The notes below the pieces were generated by a model. The model was not told where the DNA came from, searched no databases, and saw only the letters and a program-made list of their open reading frames with translations. From positions 434,943 through 498,942 of the forward strand of contig NZ_POQS01000004.1 of NCBI RefSeq assembly GCF_002885955.2: DNA of 64,000 bases, read 5' to 3'. Of this stretch, positions 36,078 to 45,616 are shown one piece after another; position 1 is the stretch's first letter; every line of letters starts with the position of its first letter. The position numbers and the translations under genes are program-made. The stretch is from Achromobacter pulmonis (GTDB lineage: Bacteria; Pseudomonadota; Gammaproteobacteria; Burkholderiales; Burkholderiaceae_B).

Positions 36078-37154
36078 ATGCAGGAAATCATCGCCCCTCC
36101 ACTGCCGGCCCGGGCGCCGCTGCCCGCCGGGCGCGCCCAGGCGTCCACGGCCAGGCTTGAATGGCTATGGCTGCTGCCGTTCGCCGCGGCGCTCTATTAC
36201 CCCTGGGCGCTACGGTGGGCCCATGCGGGATTCGTGGCCCGGGACGGCTCGGGCGTCGCGCCCCTGCTCAGCCTGTTGACCGCCTACCTGGTGCCGCTGG
36301 CCGGATTCCTCGCCCTGTACGCCTTGGGACGGCAGGCGGCGCTGACCGATCGCCTGGTGCTGGCAAGACGGTTGGCCCATTTGGCTGTCGCCGCGCCGCC
36401 CGCCTATACCTTGCTGGGCGTGCTGCTCTACCTGATGAAAATCAACGGTCACGATATCGCCGTATGGACCGGGCTGTGGATCGCGCTGGCGGCCCTGTCG
36501 GCCATGACGATGCGCACCACGTTGCCGCGTCCGGCCGTGCTTGACGACCCCGCTGTCTATTCCAGGCTGAGAGTCGGTCACGGCATCGCATCGCTGGCGC
36601 TTCTGCTCGCCTTTCTTGCGCCGCACCTTTTCAACCACATGCTGGGCGTCTTGGGCAACGACGTGCATATGGCGGCCATGGACGTGTTGCGGGCCGTCTA
36701 CCGCCACGGCGCCGTCGAGCCCGTCCTCATCACGCTGTTCTTCCTGCAGATTCTCAGCGGGTTGGTGCTGCTCAAGCCGAAAACCGCGCGGCGCGCCGAC
36801 ATGCTGGATTCCCTGCAGACCGCCTCGGGCATCTACCTGGCGCTCTTCATTGCTTCGCACATCAACTCGGTATTCGTCCTGGCGCGCTACTTCGGCACCG
36901 ACACCAACTACGCATGGGCCATCGGCGAGCCCGTCGGGCTGGTCGGAGACGCCTGGAACATCCGGCTGCTGCCGCACTATTCGATCGCAGTCTGGCTGCT
37001 CATCGTCCATCTCGCCTGCGGGCTGCGGGTCGTCATGCGCGGCCATGGCGCATCCGAATCACGGTCGGCCGCGGCGGCCTTGGGCGTCATCGGCGTGGGC
37101 AGCCTGGTGACCATGGTCATCACGGCCGGCATGACCGGCCTGCGCCTGGCATAG
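36078..37154 (+). CDS. Hypothetical multi-pass membrane protein
   Basis: A 358-residue protein with nine or more hydrophobic helices and a GAGG ribosome-binding site 8 bp before the ATG. Several helices carry His residues at positions suited to heme or metal binding (HLFNHMLGVLG, IASHINSVF, LLIVHLACGL). The second half vaguely resembles cytochrome b-type membrane anchors (fumarate reductase C-like), but I do not recognise a family with confidence. It stands alone between two LysR genes; function unknown. Confidence 0.65.
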   Translation: MQEIIAPPLPARAPLPAGRAQASTARLEWLWLLPFAAALYYPWALRWAHAGFVARDGSGVAPLLSLLTAYLVPLAGFLALYALGRQAALTDRLVLARRLAHLAVAAPPAYTLLGVLLYLMKINGHDIAVWTGLWIALAALSAMTMRTTLPRPAVLDDPAVYSRLRVGHGIASLALLLAFLAPHLFNHMLGVLGNDVHMAAMDVLRAVYRHGAVEPVLITLFFLQILSGLVLLKPKTARRADMLDSLQTASGIYLALFIASHINSVFVLARYFGTDTNYAWAIGEPVGLVGDAWNIRLLPHYSIAVWLLIVHLACGLRVVMRGHGASESRSAAAALGVIGVGSLVTMVITAGMTGLRLA

Positions 37155-37252
37155 GCCGGCCGCGCGCCGCGTGCTTGCAACGGGCGCGCTTCAAGCCGTT
37201 TTCACTATTTGCGCGTCCGCGGCCTCGAAAACATCCAGCCCTGGAGCGATTT

Positions 37253-38209
37253 TTATGGACCGGAGTCGGCCCGCACCACGGTCGCCGCCTCGCGCAGCGC
37301 GTTCAGGAACAACGTAGCGGCCGCCGCGGCGCGGGCATCGCGCCGGGTCATGATGCCGACCGGATGCAATCGCGCCTGCAATGCCAGCGGCAGGATCGCC
37401 ACCTGCCCGTTCTCGGCGAGCGCCCGCGCCACGCGCAACGGAATGGCCGACAGCAGCGAGGTCCGCTGCAGCAGCGAGACGATGGTCAGAATGGCGCTGG
37501 ATTCGATGGCGACTTGCGGGAAGCCGGCGCCGCGCGCCGAAACGGCGGCGGCGACCATGCTGTACAGCGCGGCATTGCGTGACGGCAGCACCCAGCGGCA
37601 AGCGTCCAGGGCGGCGCCGCTCAGCCGGCTGCGCGAGGCCAGGGGATGCGCCGGTCCGCAGACGACGGCGGTCGCCTCGTCATACAGGATCTCGCACTGC
37701 AGGTCCGCGTCCGCGCCCTCCACGCCCAGCCGCCCGACGACGCAATCCAGTTCGCCCGCGCGCAAGGCCGGCAGCAGCTGCTGCTCCAGGCCTTCGAACA
37801 ATTCGATGCGCAAAGCGGGGTGGGCCGCCTGCAGGCGCTCGACCGCCAAAGGCACCAGCAGATGCGCCACCACCGGGAAAATACCCGCCCGCACCTTGCC
37901 CGTCGCGCCGTTGGCCGCGGCGGCGAGCTCGGCATGGGTCGCGTCCAGTTCATTCAGCAGCAGGCGAGCCCGGTCGATCATCAGCAGCCCCAGCGCCGTT
38001 GGCGCGACGCCGTGATGCGAACGTTCGAATAGGGCCTGCCCGGCCAGCGCCTCGGCCTCGCCAAGCAGCTTGCTCAGCGCCGGCTGGCTGAGGTGCATCG
38101 CTTCGGCCGCGCGGTGCAGATTCCCCACTCGCCCCAGTTCATCCAGCAACACCAGGTGGCGAATGCGCAAGCGCGACCGCAATTGCTGCAAAGTGGGAAT
38201 TTCCGACAT
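37253..38209 (-). CDS. LysR-family transcriptional regulator (GbpR/PcaQ-like subgroup)
   Basis: A 318-residue regulator with an extended N-terminus before the helix-turn-helix: RIRHLVLLDELGRVGNLHRAAEAMHLSQPALSKLLGEAE, typical of the subgroup containing GbpR and PcaQ. A substrate-binding domain follows (FPVVAHLLVPLAVERLQ, ELDCVVGRLG). It is divergent from the binding protein/thiolase/ligase operon with a TTATCG-AA-CGATAA site between them, so it is the likely regulator of that operon. ATG 38209 was preferred to an upstream alternative. Confidence 0.9.
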   Translation of the reverse strand: MSEIPTLQQLRSRLRIRHLVLLDELGRVGNLHRAAEAMHLSQPALSKLLGEAEALAGQALFERSHHGVAPTALGLLMIDRARLLLNELDATHAELAAAANGATGKVRAGIFPVVAHLLVPLAVERLQAAHPALRIELFEGLEQQLLPALRAGELDCVVGRLGVEGADADLQCEILYDEATAVVCGPAHPLASRSRLSGAALDACRWVLPSRNAALYSMVAAAVSARGAGFPQVAIESSAILTIVSLLQRTSLLSAIPLRVARALAENGQVAILPLALQARLHPVGIMTRRDARAAAAATLFLNALREAATVVRADSGP

Positions 38210-38229
38210 GGGCCGCACCCGCAAACTGG

Positions 38230-38243
38230 TTATCGAACGATAA
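38230..38243. promoter_or_regulatory. Perfect inverted repeat, candidate LysR site
   Basis: TTATCGAACGATAA is a perfect 14-bp palindrome in the 120-bp gap between the LysR gene and the divergent binding protein gene. A further GTTATCG half-site lies about 30 bp on. It suits a LysR-type regulator. Confidence 0.5.
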
Positions 38244-38329
38244 GGAATCGCAATTATCCAGTTATCGCCGACCCGCCCATACTAGGGTCATCCCGCTAGC
38301 CGGGCCATATCCAGAAAAGGGGAATAGCC

Positions 38330-39463
38330 ATGTATCGTCGTCTTGCCGCGCTGGCGCTGGCCTGCGCCCTGGCGCCCAGCGCCGCCCTCGCTGACATCCG
38401 CATCGGCGTGATCGCCAGCAGCACCGGGCCCGGCGCTTCCATGGGCTCGCTGTACCGCAGCACCGTGCCGCTCCTGCCCAAGACGCTGGGCGGCAGGGCC
38501 GTGGAGTACATCGCCCTGGACGATGCGACCGACCCCTCTTCCGCGGTCAAGACGGCGCGCAAGCTCGTCACCGAGAACAAGGTGGACGCCATCATCGGCC
38601 CGAGCAATGTGCCGACCTCGATGGCGGTCACGGAAGTCGCTCGCGAAGCGCGCACCCCGCAGCTGTCGCTGGCGCCCATCGTGGTCAGCCCTGACCGCGC
38701 CGAATGGATATTCGTGGTGGCGCACGGCATCGACCTGATGGTGGATTCGCTGACCGCCGACATGGTCAAGCGCGGCGTGAAGACGGTGGCGTACATCGGC
38801 TTCTCGGACGCCTGGGGCGACGCCGTGTACCGCGCGTTGCAGGAATCGGCGGCCAAGCGCGGCATCAAGGTGCTCAGCAACGAGCGCTATGCGCGCACCG
38901 ACAATTCGGTCACCGCCCAGGTGCTGAAGATCGTGTCGCTGGCGCCGGACGCGGTGCTCGTCGGCGGCTCGGGCACGCCAGGCGCCCTGCCCCATCTGTC
39001 GCTGCGCGAGCGCGGCTACCGGGGGGTCCAGTACAACACCCATGGCGTCATCAACAAGGACTTCCTGAAGCTCGGCGGCAAGGGCGTGGATGGCGTGATC
39101 GTGCCCAGCGGCCCGGTGCAGGTGGTGGAACAACTGCCTGCCGACAGCCCGATCAAACCGGTGGCCAGCCGTTACGCCCAGCAGTACGAATCGACCTACG
39201 GCGCCGATTCGCGCAATGCCTTCGCGCCCTATACCTACGACGCCTACCTGCTGCTGGACGCCGCCGTCGCCAAGATCCCCGCCGACGCCCCCGCCGGCAC
39301 GCCGGCCTTCCGCCAGGCGTTGCGCGACGCGCTGGAAAGCCTGCAAGGCACGGTGGGCACTCAGGGCATCTACATGATGTCGCCCACCAACCACAACGGC
39401 CTGGACGAGCGCGGCGTCGTGCTGATGCAAGCCCGTTCCGGCGCCTGGCAGTTCCTGCCCTGA
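38330..39463 (+). CDS. ABC transporter substrate-binding protein (branched-chain type)
   Basis: A 377-residue periplasmic binding protein with a signal peptide cleaved near ALADI (about residue 21) and the Periplasmic_binding_6 fold: IGVIASSTGPGASMG, DAIIGPSNVPTSMAV, YIGFSDAWGDAVY, YTYDAYLLLDAAV. Members of this group near CoA ligases usually bind aromatic or other carboxylic acids. It leads an operon with a thiolase and an acyl-CoA ligase; the other ABC subunits must be encoded elsewhere. Confidence 0.92.
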   Translation: MYRRLAALALACALAPSAALADIRIGVIASSTGPGASMGSLYRSTVPLLPKTLGGRAVEYIALDDATDPSSAVKTARKLVTENKVDAIIGPSNVPTSMAVTEVAREARTPQLSLAPIVVSPDRAEWIFVVAHGIDLMVDSLTADMVKRGVKTVAYIGFSDAWGDAVYRALQESAAKRGIKVLSNERYARTDNSVTAQVLKIVSLAPDAVLVGGSGTPGALPHLSLRERGYRGVQYNTHGVINKDFLKLGGKGVDGVIVPSGPVQVVEQLPADSPIKPVASRYAQQYESTYGADSRNAFAPYTYDAYLLLDAAVAKIPADAPAGTPAFRQALRDALESLQGTVGTQGIYMMSPTNHNGLDERGVVLMQARSGAWQFLP

Positions 39464-39489
39464 ACCGCCTCTTTGCATCAGGAGTCCGC

Positions 39490-40704
39490 ATGACCGGCGT
39501 ACACATTCCCTATGGCGTGTATTGGAGCACCCCGTTTTCGCGTTGGCAGGGCAGCCTGTCACGCCTGCATAGCCTGCGCTTCGCGGCCTGGACCGCGCGC
39601 CGCGAACTGGAACGCCGGGGCATCGCGTCCACGGCGCTGCAAAGCGCGGTGCTGGGCTGCTCGGTGCCGCAGCAGGGGTCGTTCTACGGCCTGCCCTGGG
39701 TGGCCGGCATGCTGGACGCGCCTCAACTGGCGGGGCCGGTGGTGTCGCAGGCCTGCGCCACTTCCGTGCGCGGCCTGGCGACGGCCGCAGCCGAACTCAT
39801 GCTCGGCCACGCCGAGACCTCCCTGGTACTGATGGCCGACCGCGTTTCCAACGGCCCGCAGCTCTACTATCCCGATCCTGCCGGCCCCGGCGGTTCCGGC
39901 TCGCATGAAAACTGGGTGCTGGACAATTTTTCGCACGACCCGTGGAGCGGGCTGTCCATGCTGCAGACCGGCGAGCGCGTGGCCGAACGCCACGGCATCT
40001 CCACCGAAGAGCAAAATGCGGTCACGCTGCGCCGCTATGAGCAGTACGCGCAGGCCTGCGCCGATGGACGCCGGTTCCAGCAGCGTTACATGACGCTGCC
40101 CTTCGAAGTGCCCGATGCGCGCTACGCCAGGATCGCGTCGGTGATGGAAGGCGACGAAGGCGTCCACACCACGACGGCGGACGGCCTGGCTCGCCTGGCC
40201 CCGGTGCTGCCCGGCGGCACCATCACCTACGGCGGCCAGACGCATCCGGCCGACGGCAACGCCGGCATGATTCTGGCGACCGCCGGGCGGGCCCGCGAGC
40301 TGTCTCGCCGTCCCGAGATCGGCATCGAAATCCTGGCCTTCGGCCAGTCGCGTACCGAAAAGGGCTACATGCCGCAGGCGCCCATCGAGGCCGCCAGCCG
40401 CGCGCTGGCGCGCGCCGGCCTTGCGGTCGCGGACCTGCATGCCGTGAAGACGCACAATCCCTTCGTGGTCTCGGACATCGCGTTGGCGCGCGCCACGGGC
40501 TTCGATGTCATGGCCATGAACAACAACGGCTGCTCGCTGGTGTGGGGCCACCCCCAAAGCCCGACCGGCCTGCGGTCCGTCATTGAACTCATCGAGGAAC
40601 TGGCCGAGCGCGGCGGCGGCCTGGGCCTGTTTACCGGCTGCGCGGCCGGCGACAGCGCCATGGCGGTGGTGTTGCGGGTGGACGCCGCCGGAGGCGCACG
40701 ATGA
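39490..40704 (+). CDS. Thiolase-family protein (acetyl-CoA acetyltransferase-like)
   Basis: A 404-residue thiolase-superfamily protein. The nucleophilic Cys is C89 in SQACATS and the second catalytic Cys lies in FTGCAAGDSAM. The His of GHPQSPTG is kept, while the NEAF box of biosynthetic thiolases reads KTHNPFV. The altered third box sets it apart from textbook acetoacetyl-CoA thiolases and suggests a specialised substrate. AGGAG precedes the ATG at 39490, and the stop overlaps the ligase start (40701-40704). With the ligase it would shorten an activated keto acid. Confidence 0.88.
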   Translation: MTGVHIPYGVYWSTPFSRWQGSLSRLHSLRFAAWTARRELERRGIASTALQSAVLGCSVPQQGSFYGLPWVAGMLDAPQLAGPVVSQACATSVRGLATAAAELMLGHAETSLVLMADRVSNGPQLYYPDPAGPGGSGSHENWVLDNFSHDPWSGLSMLQTGERVAERHGISTEEQNAVTLRRYEQYAQACADGRRFQQRYMTLPFEVPDARYARIASVMEGDEGVHTTTADGLARLAPVLPGGTITYGGQTHPADGNAGMILATAGRARELSRRPEIGIEILAFGQSRTEKGYMPQAPIEAASRALARAGLAVADLHAVKTHNPFVVSDIALARATGFDVMAMNNNGCSLVWGHPQSPTGLRSVIELIEELAERGGGLGLFTGCAAGDSAMAVVLRVDAAGGAR

Positions 40705-42212
40705 GCAACGCCGCCCTGAAAAACGCGCCGCGCATTCCCGCGCTGCTGGCGCGCGCGGCCCGCGACTATCCCGAGCGCACGGCGCTGGTCTACGGCGCGC
40801 TGCGCCTCGACTACCGGCGCTATGCGGCCCGGACCTGGGCAGCGGCCAGCCGCCTGTGCGAGGCCACGCGCCCGGGTGACCGGGTCGCCACCCTGCTGGG
40901 CAACTCCGACCTGGCCTGCGTGATGACGCTGGCGCTGCAATGCGCCGGCAACCAGCACGTCCCCCTCAATCCGCTCTATACGGCCCGCGAACTCGAATTC
41001 ATCCTGCGCGACGCGCAACCCGCGCTGCTCATCGCCGATGACGCTTGCGCCGCCGTGGCCGCCCCGCTGGCGACGGCGCTAGGCATCCGGCTGGTCATGG
41101 AAAACGAGGCCCGCGCCTGGATGGAGCGTGCGCCGGGCATGGCGGACGTGCCCGTGGACGACGCCGACGCCCAGGCGCCCGCCCTGCTGCAGTACACCGG
41201 CGGCACGACCGGGCAGCCCAAGGGCGTCATTCTCGGGCGCGACGCCATCGCCACCAATGTGCTGCAGCGGGAACTGGCCCTGCCTACCCGTTACGGCGCC
41301 GACAGCGTGCTTTGCGCCATGCCGCTGTTCCATTCCTATGGCATGGCCATGGGCCTGTTCCTGGCCGCCAGCGCGGCGGCGACGCTGGTGGTGCTGCCGC
41401 GCTACCGGCCCGACGATGTCTGCGACGCCGTCGAACGCGAGCGCATTACCCTGTTTCCCGGCAGCCCCACCATCTATACCGGCCTGCTGGGGCACGCCCG
41501 CTTCGCGCTCACCGACTGGTCCAGCGTGCGCGTCTGCTATTCGGGCTCCGCGCCGCTGGCCGAAGAGGTGCACCGGCGCTGGGAGGCCGCGGTGGGCGCG
41601 CCCATATACGAAGGCTACGGCCAGACCGAAGCGGGACCGATCCTCACCTACAACGGCCCGGCGGGAACGCGTCACGGATCGGTGGGCACGCCGGTGGCGT
41701 GCACCGAGGTGCAAGTGGTCGATCTGGAATCGGGAACGATGGTGCTGCCGCCCGGCCAGCGCGGCGAAATCCGCGCGCGCGGGCCGCAGATCATGCAGGG
41801 TTACCTGGCCAGGCCCGACGCCACCGCCGAATCCCTGCGCGACGGCTGGCTGTACACCGGCGACATCGGCGAATTCGCCGAGGACGGCTTTCTGTACATC
41901 CGCGACCGCAAGAAGGACCTGGTGATTTCAGGGGGCTACAACATCTACCCGCGCGAAGTCGACGAGGTGCTGTATCTGCACCCGGACGTGGCCGAAGCGG
42001 CGGCGGTGGGCTGGCCGGACAGCTATCGCGGCGAAGTCATCCGCGCCTTCGTGGTCCTGCGGCCGGGCGCGGCCATCGACGAGGCCGGCCTGATCGCGCA
42101 CTGCCAGTCCAATCTGGCGCGCTACAAGGTGCCGGCGGTCATCAGCATTCTCGACGCCCTGCCCTACACCGGCGCCAACAAGGTCGACAAGAAGGCGCTG
42201 CGCGCCACGTAG
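40701..42212 (+). CDS. AMP-dependent acyl-CoA synthetase/ligase
   Basis: A 503-residue ANL-superfamily enzyme that activates a carboxylic acid as acyl-AMP and transfers it to CoA. All core motifs are visible: the P-loop YTGGTTGQPKG, GYGQTEAG, the Asp of YTGDIGEF, the hinge DRKKDLVISGGYNIYP and the catalytic C-terminal Lys in GANKVDKKALR. It is co-translated with the thiolase. The substrate is probably the acid bound by the product of 38330-39463. Confidence 0.93.
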   Translation: MSNAALKNAPRIPALLARAARDYPERTALVYGALRLDYRRYAARTWAAASRLCEATRPGDRVATLLGNSDLACVMTLALQCAGNQHVPLNPLYTARELEFILRDAQPALLIADDACAAVAAPLATALGIRLVMENEARAWMERAPGMADVPVDDADAQAPALLQYTGGTTGQPKGVILGRDAIATNVLQRELALPTRYGADSVLCAMPLFHSYGMAMGLFLAASAAATLVVLPRYRPDDVCDAVERERITLFPGSPTIYTGLLGHARFALTDWSSVRVCYSGSAPLAEEVHRRWEAAVGAPIYEGYGQTEAGPILTYNGPAGTRHGSVGTPVACTEVQVVDLESGTMVLPPGQRGEIRARGPQIMQGYLARPDATAESLRDGWLYTGDIGEFAEDGFLYIRDRKKDLVISGGYNIYPREVDEVLYLHPDVAEAAAVGWPDSYRGEVIRAFVVLRPGAAIDEAGLIAHCQSNLARYKVPAVISILDALPYTGANKVDKKALRAT

Positions 42213-42266
42213 GGTTCTCGTGGCGGGCGCCGAGCCGGCGACCCAAACCTCGCGCCGCATAACCGA

Positions 42267-44498
42267 CTAAGTCACGGAACTGGCGACACGGGGCTGGGAC
42301 GGCCGCTGTTTCGGCCCTTGCGCCAGCCGAAGCGCGTTGAGACAGACCGAGGCGCTGCTCAACAGCATCGCGACGGCGGCGGCGAGAGGCGTCGCTCCGC
42401 TTGCAAACAGGGCAATTACCACGACCGCGTTGTACGAAATCGAAAACACCAGGTTCTGCTGCATGATTCTGTACGTCCGCCGGGCCCAGGACCTGGCGCT
42501 TGCAATCTGTTCCGCGCCGCCCTGAGTGATGACGATGCCGGCCGCGGACGTGGCGACAGCCGCGGCGGACGACACTGCAACCCCGCACTGGGCGCTGGCA
42601 AGCGCAAGCACGTCATTGACGCCGTCCCCGACAAAGGTGACGCCGCCTCGCGCCTGACCCAGCGCGTCCGCCTTCTCATCCGGCCCACATCCGCTCAACA
42701 CCCGCGAGAATGGAACGCGCATGCCAGCTGTCAGCTTTTCAGTCGCGGCGGCGGAATCTCCGGTGAGCAGCCACAGTTCTACGCCCTCGTCCGCCAGGAC
42801 TTTCAACGCGGATCGGACCCCGGCGCGGAGGGTATCCTGGAAGCGTATGGAACCGATCCACACGCCGTTGCGAGCAATATGGACCACGCCCGGACGATCC
42901 TCACCTGCCGGCAGAAATTGGACCTCAAGCCGTTGCAGCCACGAGCGGGCGCCGACCAGGACTTGCCCCTCGTCCGTCTCGAAGCTCACGCCACGGGGGT
43001 GCCTTTGCGCCGCCAATGAAGCACCCGCCGCTTCGGCACGCCAGCCATTGCGATCCGCGTGGCGGCGAAGCGCGTCCGCGATGGGATGGACAATGCCATA
43101 CTCCGCCTGCCAGGCCAGACGAACCACGCCGGCTGGATGGCCGCCCTGCGCAACCTCGACGCCCGCGATTTCCAGTTGTCCGGTCGTGAGCGTGCCAGTC
43201 TTGTCGAACGCAATCGTGCTCGACTTTGCCAGCGCTTCGACGCTGGCCGGATCGCGCCACAGCGTCCCGCTCTGTGCGGCTCGTTTGGCTCCAAGCGCAT
43301 ATGCCAGCGGCATGGACAACCCGACCGCGCAGGGGCATGCGGCGACGAACAGGCTCAGCGCCGAGATCAATGCATTGCTGATCGGGTGCCCCGTGCTCAG
43401 GTAGTAAAGAAAGGAAAACGCGGCGACCAGGCTCACAATCGGGAACAGCCACCGGACGAATCGTTCGGCCGCCATGGAAAGGGACGGCCGGGCGCCGAAC
43501 AACTCCAGCATGCGCAGGCCGAGCAGGTCAATGCGCCTGGCGCCGTGACTGGCCACCACCTTTACCTGCAAGGGGGAACCGAGATTGACCGTCCCCGCCA
43601 TCACATTGTCTGCCGGTCCCACTCTGCCGGGCATGGACTCCCCGGTGAGCAGCGACAGGTCCACATCCGAGTGTCCGCTCACGACGACGCCATCGACCGG
43701 AACTCTCTCGCCGGCACGCACCAGGACGAGGTCTCCCGCGCCGACCTGCGAAATCGGCCGCGGTTCAGCGGCGCCCCGCTCGTCCACCACGCTCGCAATC
43801 TCGGGCGCCAGTCGCGCCAGGGCACGCATCGTGACGCCGCTTTCCTGGCGGGCGTGGATCTCGATCAACCGGCCCGCAAGCAGGAAGGTGATGAGCATAG
43901 TGGCCGCGTCCATGTAGATTTCGGTGCTTCCCGCCAGAAGATTCCACACGGAAACGAGTAGCGCGCCCAATGCGCCGATACTGACGAGCGCGTCCATGCC
44001 GGCAAAGCCCGCGCGCAGCGTGTTGAACGCAGCACGAAAGAAGTCCTGGCCGGAATAGAGCATGACGGGCAGCCCGGCGGCCACGCTCAGCCATGCGATC
44101 ACATTGCCTTCGGCACTGCCGTTGAGCCCGGGATCGAGGTAAAGCACCCAGGCGCCCAACATGCTCCACATGCCGAAGACGACCGCTACGACAAGCTGAA
44201 AACGTATGCGCTGCGCCTGCGCGCCGAGCGCCTCGTCGGCGCTCTCATCGTCGCGCATGAACGAAAGCTCGTAGCCCAGCTTATCCGCTCGGCTGGAAAT
44301 CTCGTCCAGCCTTGCCGACGCGGGGTCCCAGCGCAGAAGGGCTGACCCCGAGATGAAGTTCACGGCGACGTCCCGAACGCCGGGGACCCGCGCAAGCGAG
44401 CGCTGCAGCGCCATCGCGCAGCTCGTGCACCACATCCCCCTGACGGCCAGCACCGCCCTGCCGGCCAAGCGTATGGGTTCCAGATCGATAGCAGCCAT
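42267..44498 (-). CDS. ccoI: Copper-transporting P-type ATPase, CcoI-like
   Basis: A 743-residue P1B-type ATPase. It has an N-terminal metal-binding domain with CTSC (GMWCTSCAM), membrane CPC (ACPCAVGLSMPLAYA), TGES, DKTGTLTTG, the HP motif in GIVHPIADAL and GDGVNDVLALA. CcoI proteins deliver copper for the CuB centre of cbb3 oxidases, and this gene is the last of the cbb3 operon, 12 bp after the thiosulfate dehydrogenase-like gene, with a GGGGGAA site before ATG 44498. The context makes CcoI more likely than a detoxifying CopA. It ends 54 bp from the convergent acyl-CoA ligase. Confidence 0.92.
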   Translation of the reverse strand: MAAIDLEPIRLAGRAVLAVRGMWCTSCAMALQRSLARVPGVRDVAVNFISGSALLRWDPASARLDEISSRADKLGYELSFMRDDESADEALGAQAQRIRFQLVVAVVFGMWSMLGAWVLYLDPGLNGSAEGNVIAWLSVAAGLPVMLYSGQDFFRAAFNTLRAGFAGMDALVSIGALGALLVSVWNLLAGSTEIYMDAATMLITFLLAGRLIEIHARQESGVTMRALARLAPEIASVVDERGAAEPRPISQVGAGDLVLVRAGERVPVDGVVVSGHSDVDLSLLTGESMPGRVGPADNVMAGTVNLGSPLQVKVVASHGARRIDLLGLRMLELFGARPSLSMAAERFVRWLFPIVSLVAAFSFLYYLSTGHPISNALISALSLFVAACPCAVGLSMPLAYALGAKRAAQSGTLWRDPASVEALAKSSTIAFDKTGTLTTGQLEIAGVEVAQGGHPAGVVRLAWQAEYGIVHPIADALRRHADRNGWRAEAAGASLAAQRHPRGVSFETDEGQVLVGARSWLQRLEVQFLPAGEDRPGVVHIARNGVWIGSIRFQDTLRAGVRSALKVLADEGVELWLLTGDSAAATEKLTAGMRVPFSRVLSGCGPDEKADALGQARGGVTFVGDGVNDVLALASAQCGVAVSSAAAVATSAAGIVITQGGAEQIASARSWARRTYRIMQQNLVFSISYNAVVVIALFASGATPLAAAVAMLLSSASVCLNALRLAQGPKQRPSQPRVASSVT

Positions 44499-44510
44499 CG
44501 GTTCCCCCGG

Positions 44511-45599
44511 TTAATCGCGGCTGGCCCCCACGCCCGAGCCCAACAAGTGTCCTTCCAGTGTTTTTCCATAGAAGGACTCGCCGCCGTGAAACGCTTTGGC
44601 AGCCTGCGCAACCGTGCCGGTCTGTCGCGGGTCCTTGGGCCTCTCGTGGCTATTGATGAACGCGGCCACGTCCCAGGCCTCCTGATCCGTCAGGGAAAAG
44701 GGCTTGCCGTAAGGCATGTTCGCCTTGATGAACCCCGCGGCCGTATTGATCCGGGCCATGCCCGCCCCCCAGTTGTACGAGTCCGGCCCCCACAAGGGCG
44801 GAAAACGTACTTTTCCCTCCGGGTCCGTCGTGCCCTGGCCATCTCCGCCATGGCACAGCGCGCAGTTCTGCTGGTAAACGGCCAGGCCGCGCATCAAGTC
44901 GTATCCTTGCTCGGGTTTGGGCACCTTGGGGTACAGCGCGCCCGGCAGCTTTTGACCTGCGGGCGCGCCATCGGACAACCAGGCCATGTAGGTGATGAGA
45001 TCCCGGTAGACGTCGCTGCCGGCTTCCGGCGGCTTGCCGGATGGGGACCCCTGAGCGTTCATGGAATAGGTGAAGCACCCCATTATTCGATCCTCCAGGG
45101 TGCTGATCGATTTCGTCTTGCTTCGATAGGCGGGATAGGCGCCGTACGCCGCCCACATCGGCGCCGCGTTCTCCCGCCGGCCGGCGTCCAGGTGGCAGTT
45201 CACGCACGCCATTGCATTTCCGACGTGGTCCTTTACATGCGTCCCGGTCTCCGTAAAGATGGCTCGCCCGCGTCGTACCGCATCGCCGTACGGGTTGTCC
45301 GGAATGGCGCTTTCCGGCGGCGGCGCGTAGTAGCCGTCAGCGTCGACAGGCATCCTGGGCAGTTTCGCAGCCCGGTCTGCTTTATACGCTTTCCGGTCGG
45401 CCTCCATATGCGCCCGCTCGTATGCGGACGAAAGCGCCCTGGTCTCGGGCTTTCCACCGAGCGCCTGATAGACGTGGCCGATTCCTCCGCTCTGGTAGAC
45501 GGTGTACCCGATGCCAAAAAGCACCAACCCGAGCACGCCGGCATAGACGATCCTGCTTCTCGCCGAGTTCTTCGACCGGCTGGAATTTTGCATAGTCAT
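44511..45599 (-). CDS. tsdA: Membrane-anchored diheme cytochrome c, TsdA-type thiosulfate dehydrogenase
   Basis: A 362-residue protein with an N-terminal membrane anchor (about 16-35) and two heme c sites: CVNCH (132-136) and CALCH (246-250). The first domain has NCHLDAGR, NAAPMW and RIMGCFTYSMN, where Cys175 fits the unusual axial Cys ligand of the TsdA active-site heme. The second has FPPLWGPDSYNWGAGM, FIKANMPYGK and EAWDVAAFINSHERP. These are TsdA hallmarks; TsdA joins two thiosulfates to tetrathionate and releases electrons. Most TsdA are soluble periplasmic enzymes, so the anchor is notable. It follows the diheme cytochrome gene, its probable electron acceptor, by 17 bp. Confidence 0.85.
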   Translation of the reverse strand: MTMQNSSRSKNSARSRIVYAGVLGLVLFGIGYTVYQSGGIGHVYQALGGKPETRALSSAYERAHMEADRKAYKADRAAKLPRMPVDADGYYAPPPESAIPDNPYGDAVRRGRAIFTETGTHVKDHVGNAMACVNCHLDAGRRENAAPMWAAYGAYPAYRSKTKSISTLEDRIMGCFTYSMNAQGSPSGKPPEAGSDVYRDLITYMAWLSDGAPAGQKLPGALYPKVPKPEQGYDLMRGLAVYQQNCALCHGGDGQGTTDPEGKVRFPPLWGPDSYNWGAGMARINTAAGFIKANMPYGKPFSLTDQEAWDVAAFINSHERPKDPRQTGTVAQAAKAFHGGESFYGKTLEGHLLGSGVGASRD

Positions 45600-45616
45600 T
45601 GCTGTCCGCTTCCTTC

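Noticed and set aside
42267-44498. CopA-type copper detoxification ATPase
   Set aside because: Position as the last gene of a cbb3 operon, as for CcoI, argues for oxidase assembly; no CueR-type regulator or copper chaperone gene is adjacent.
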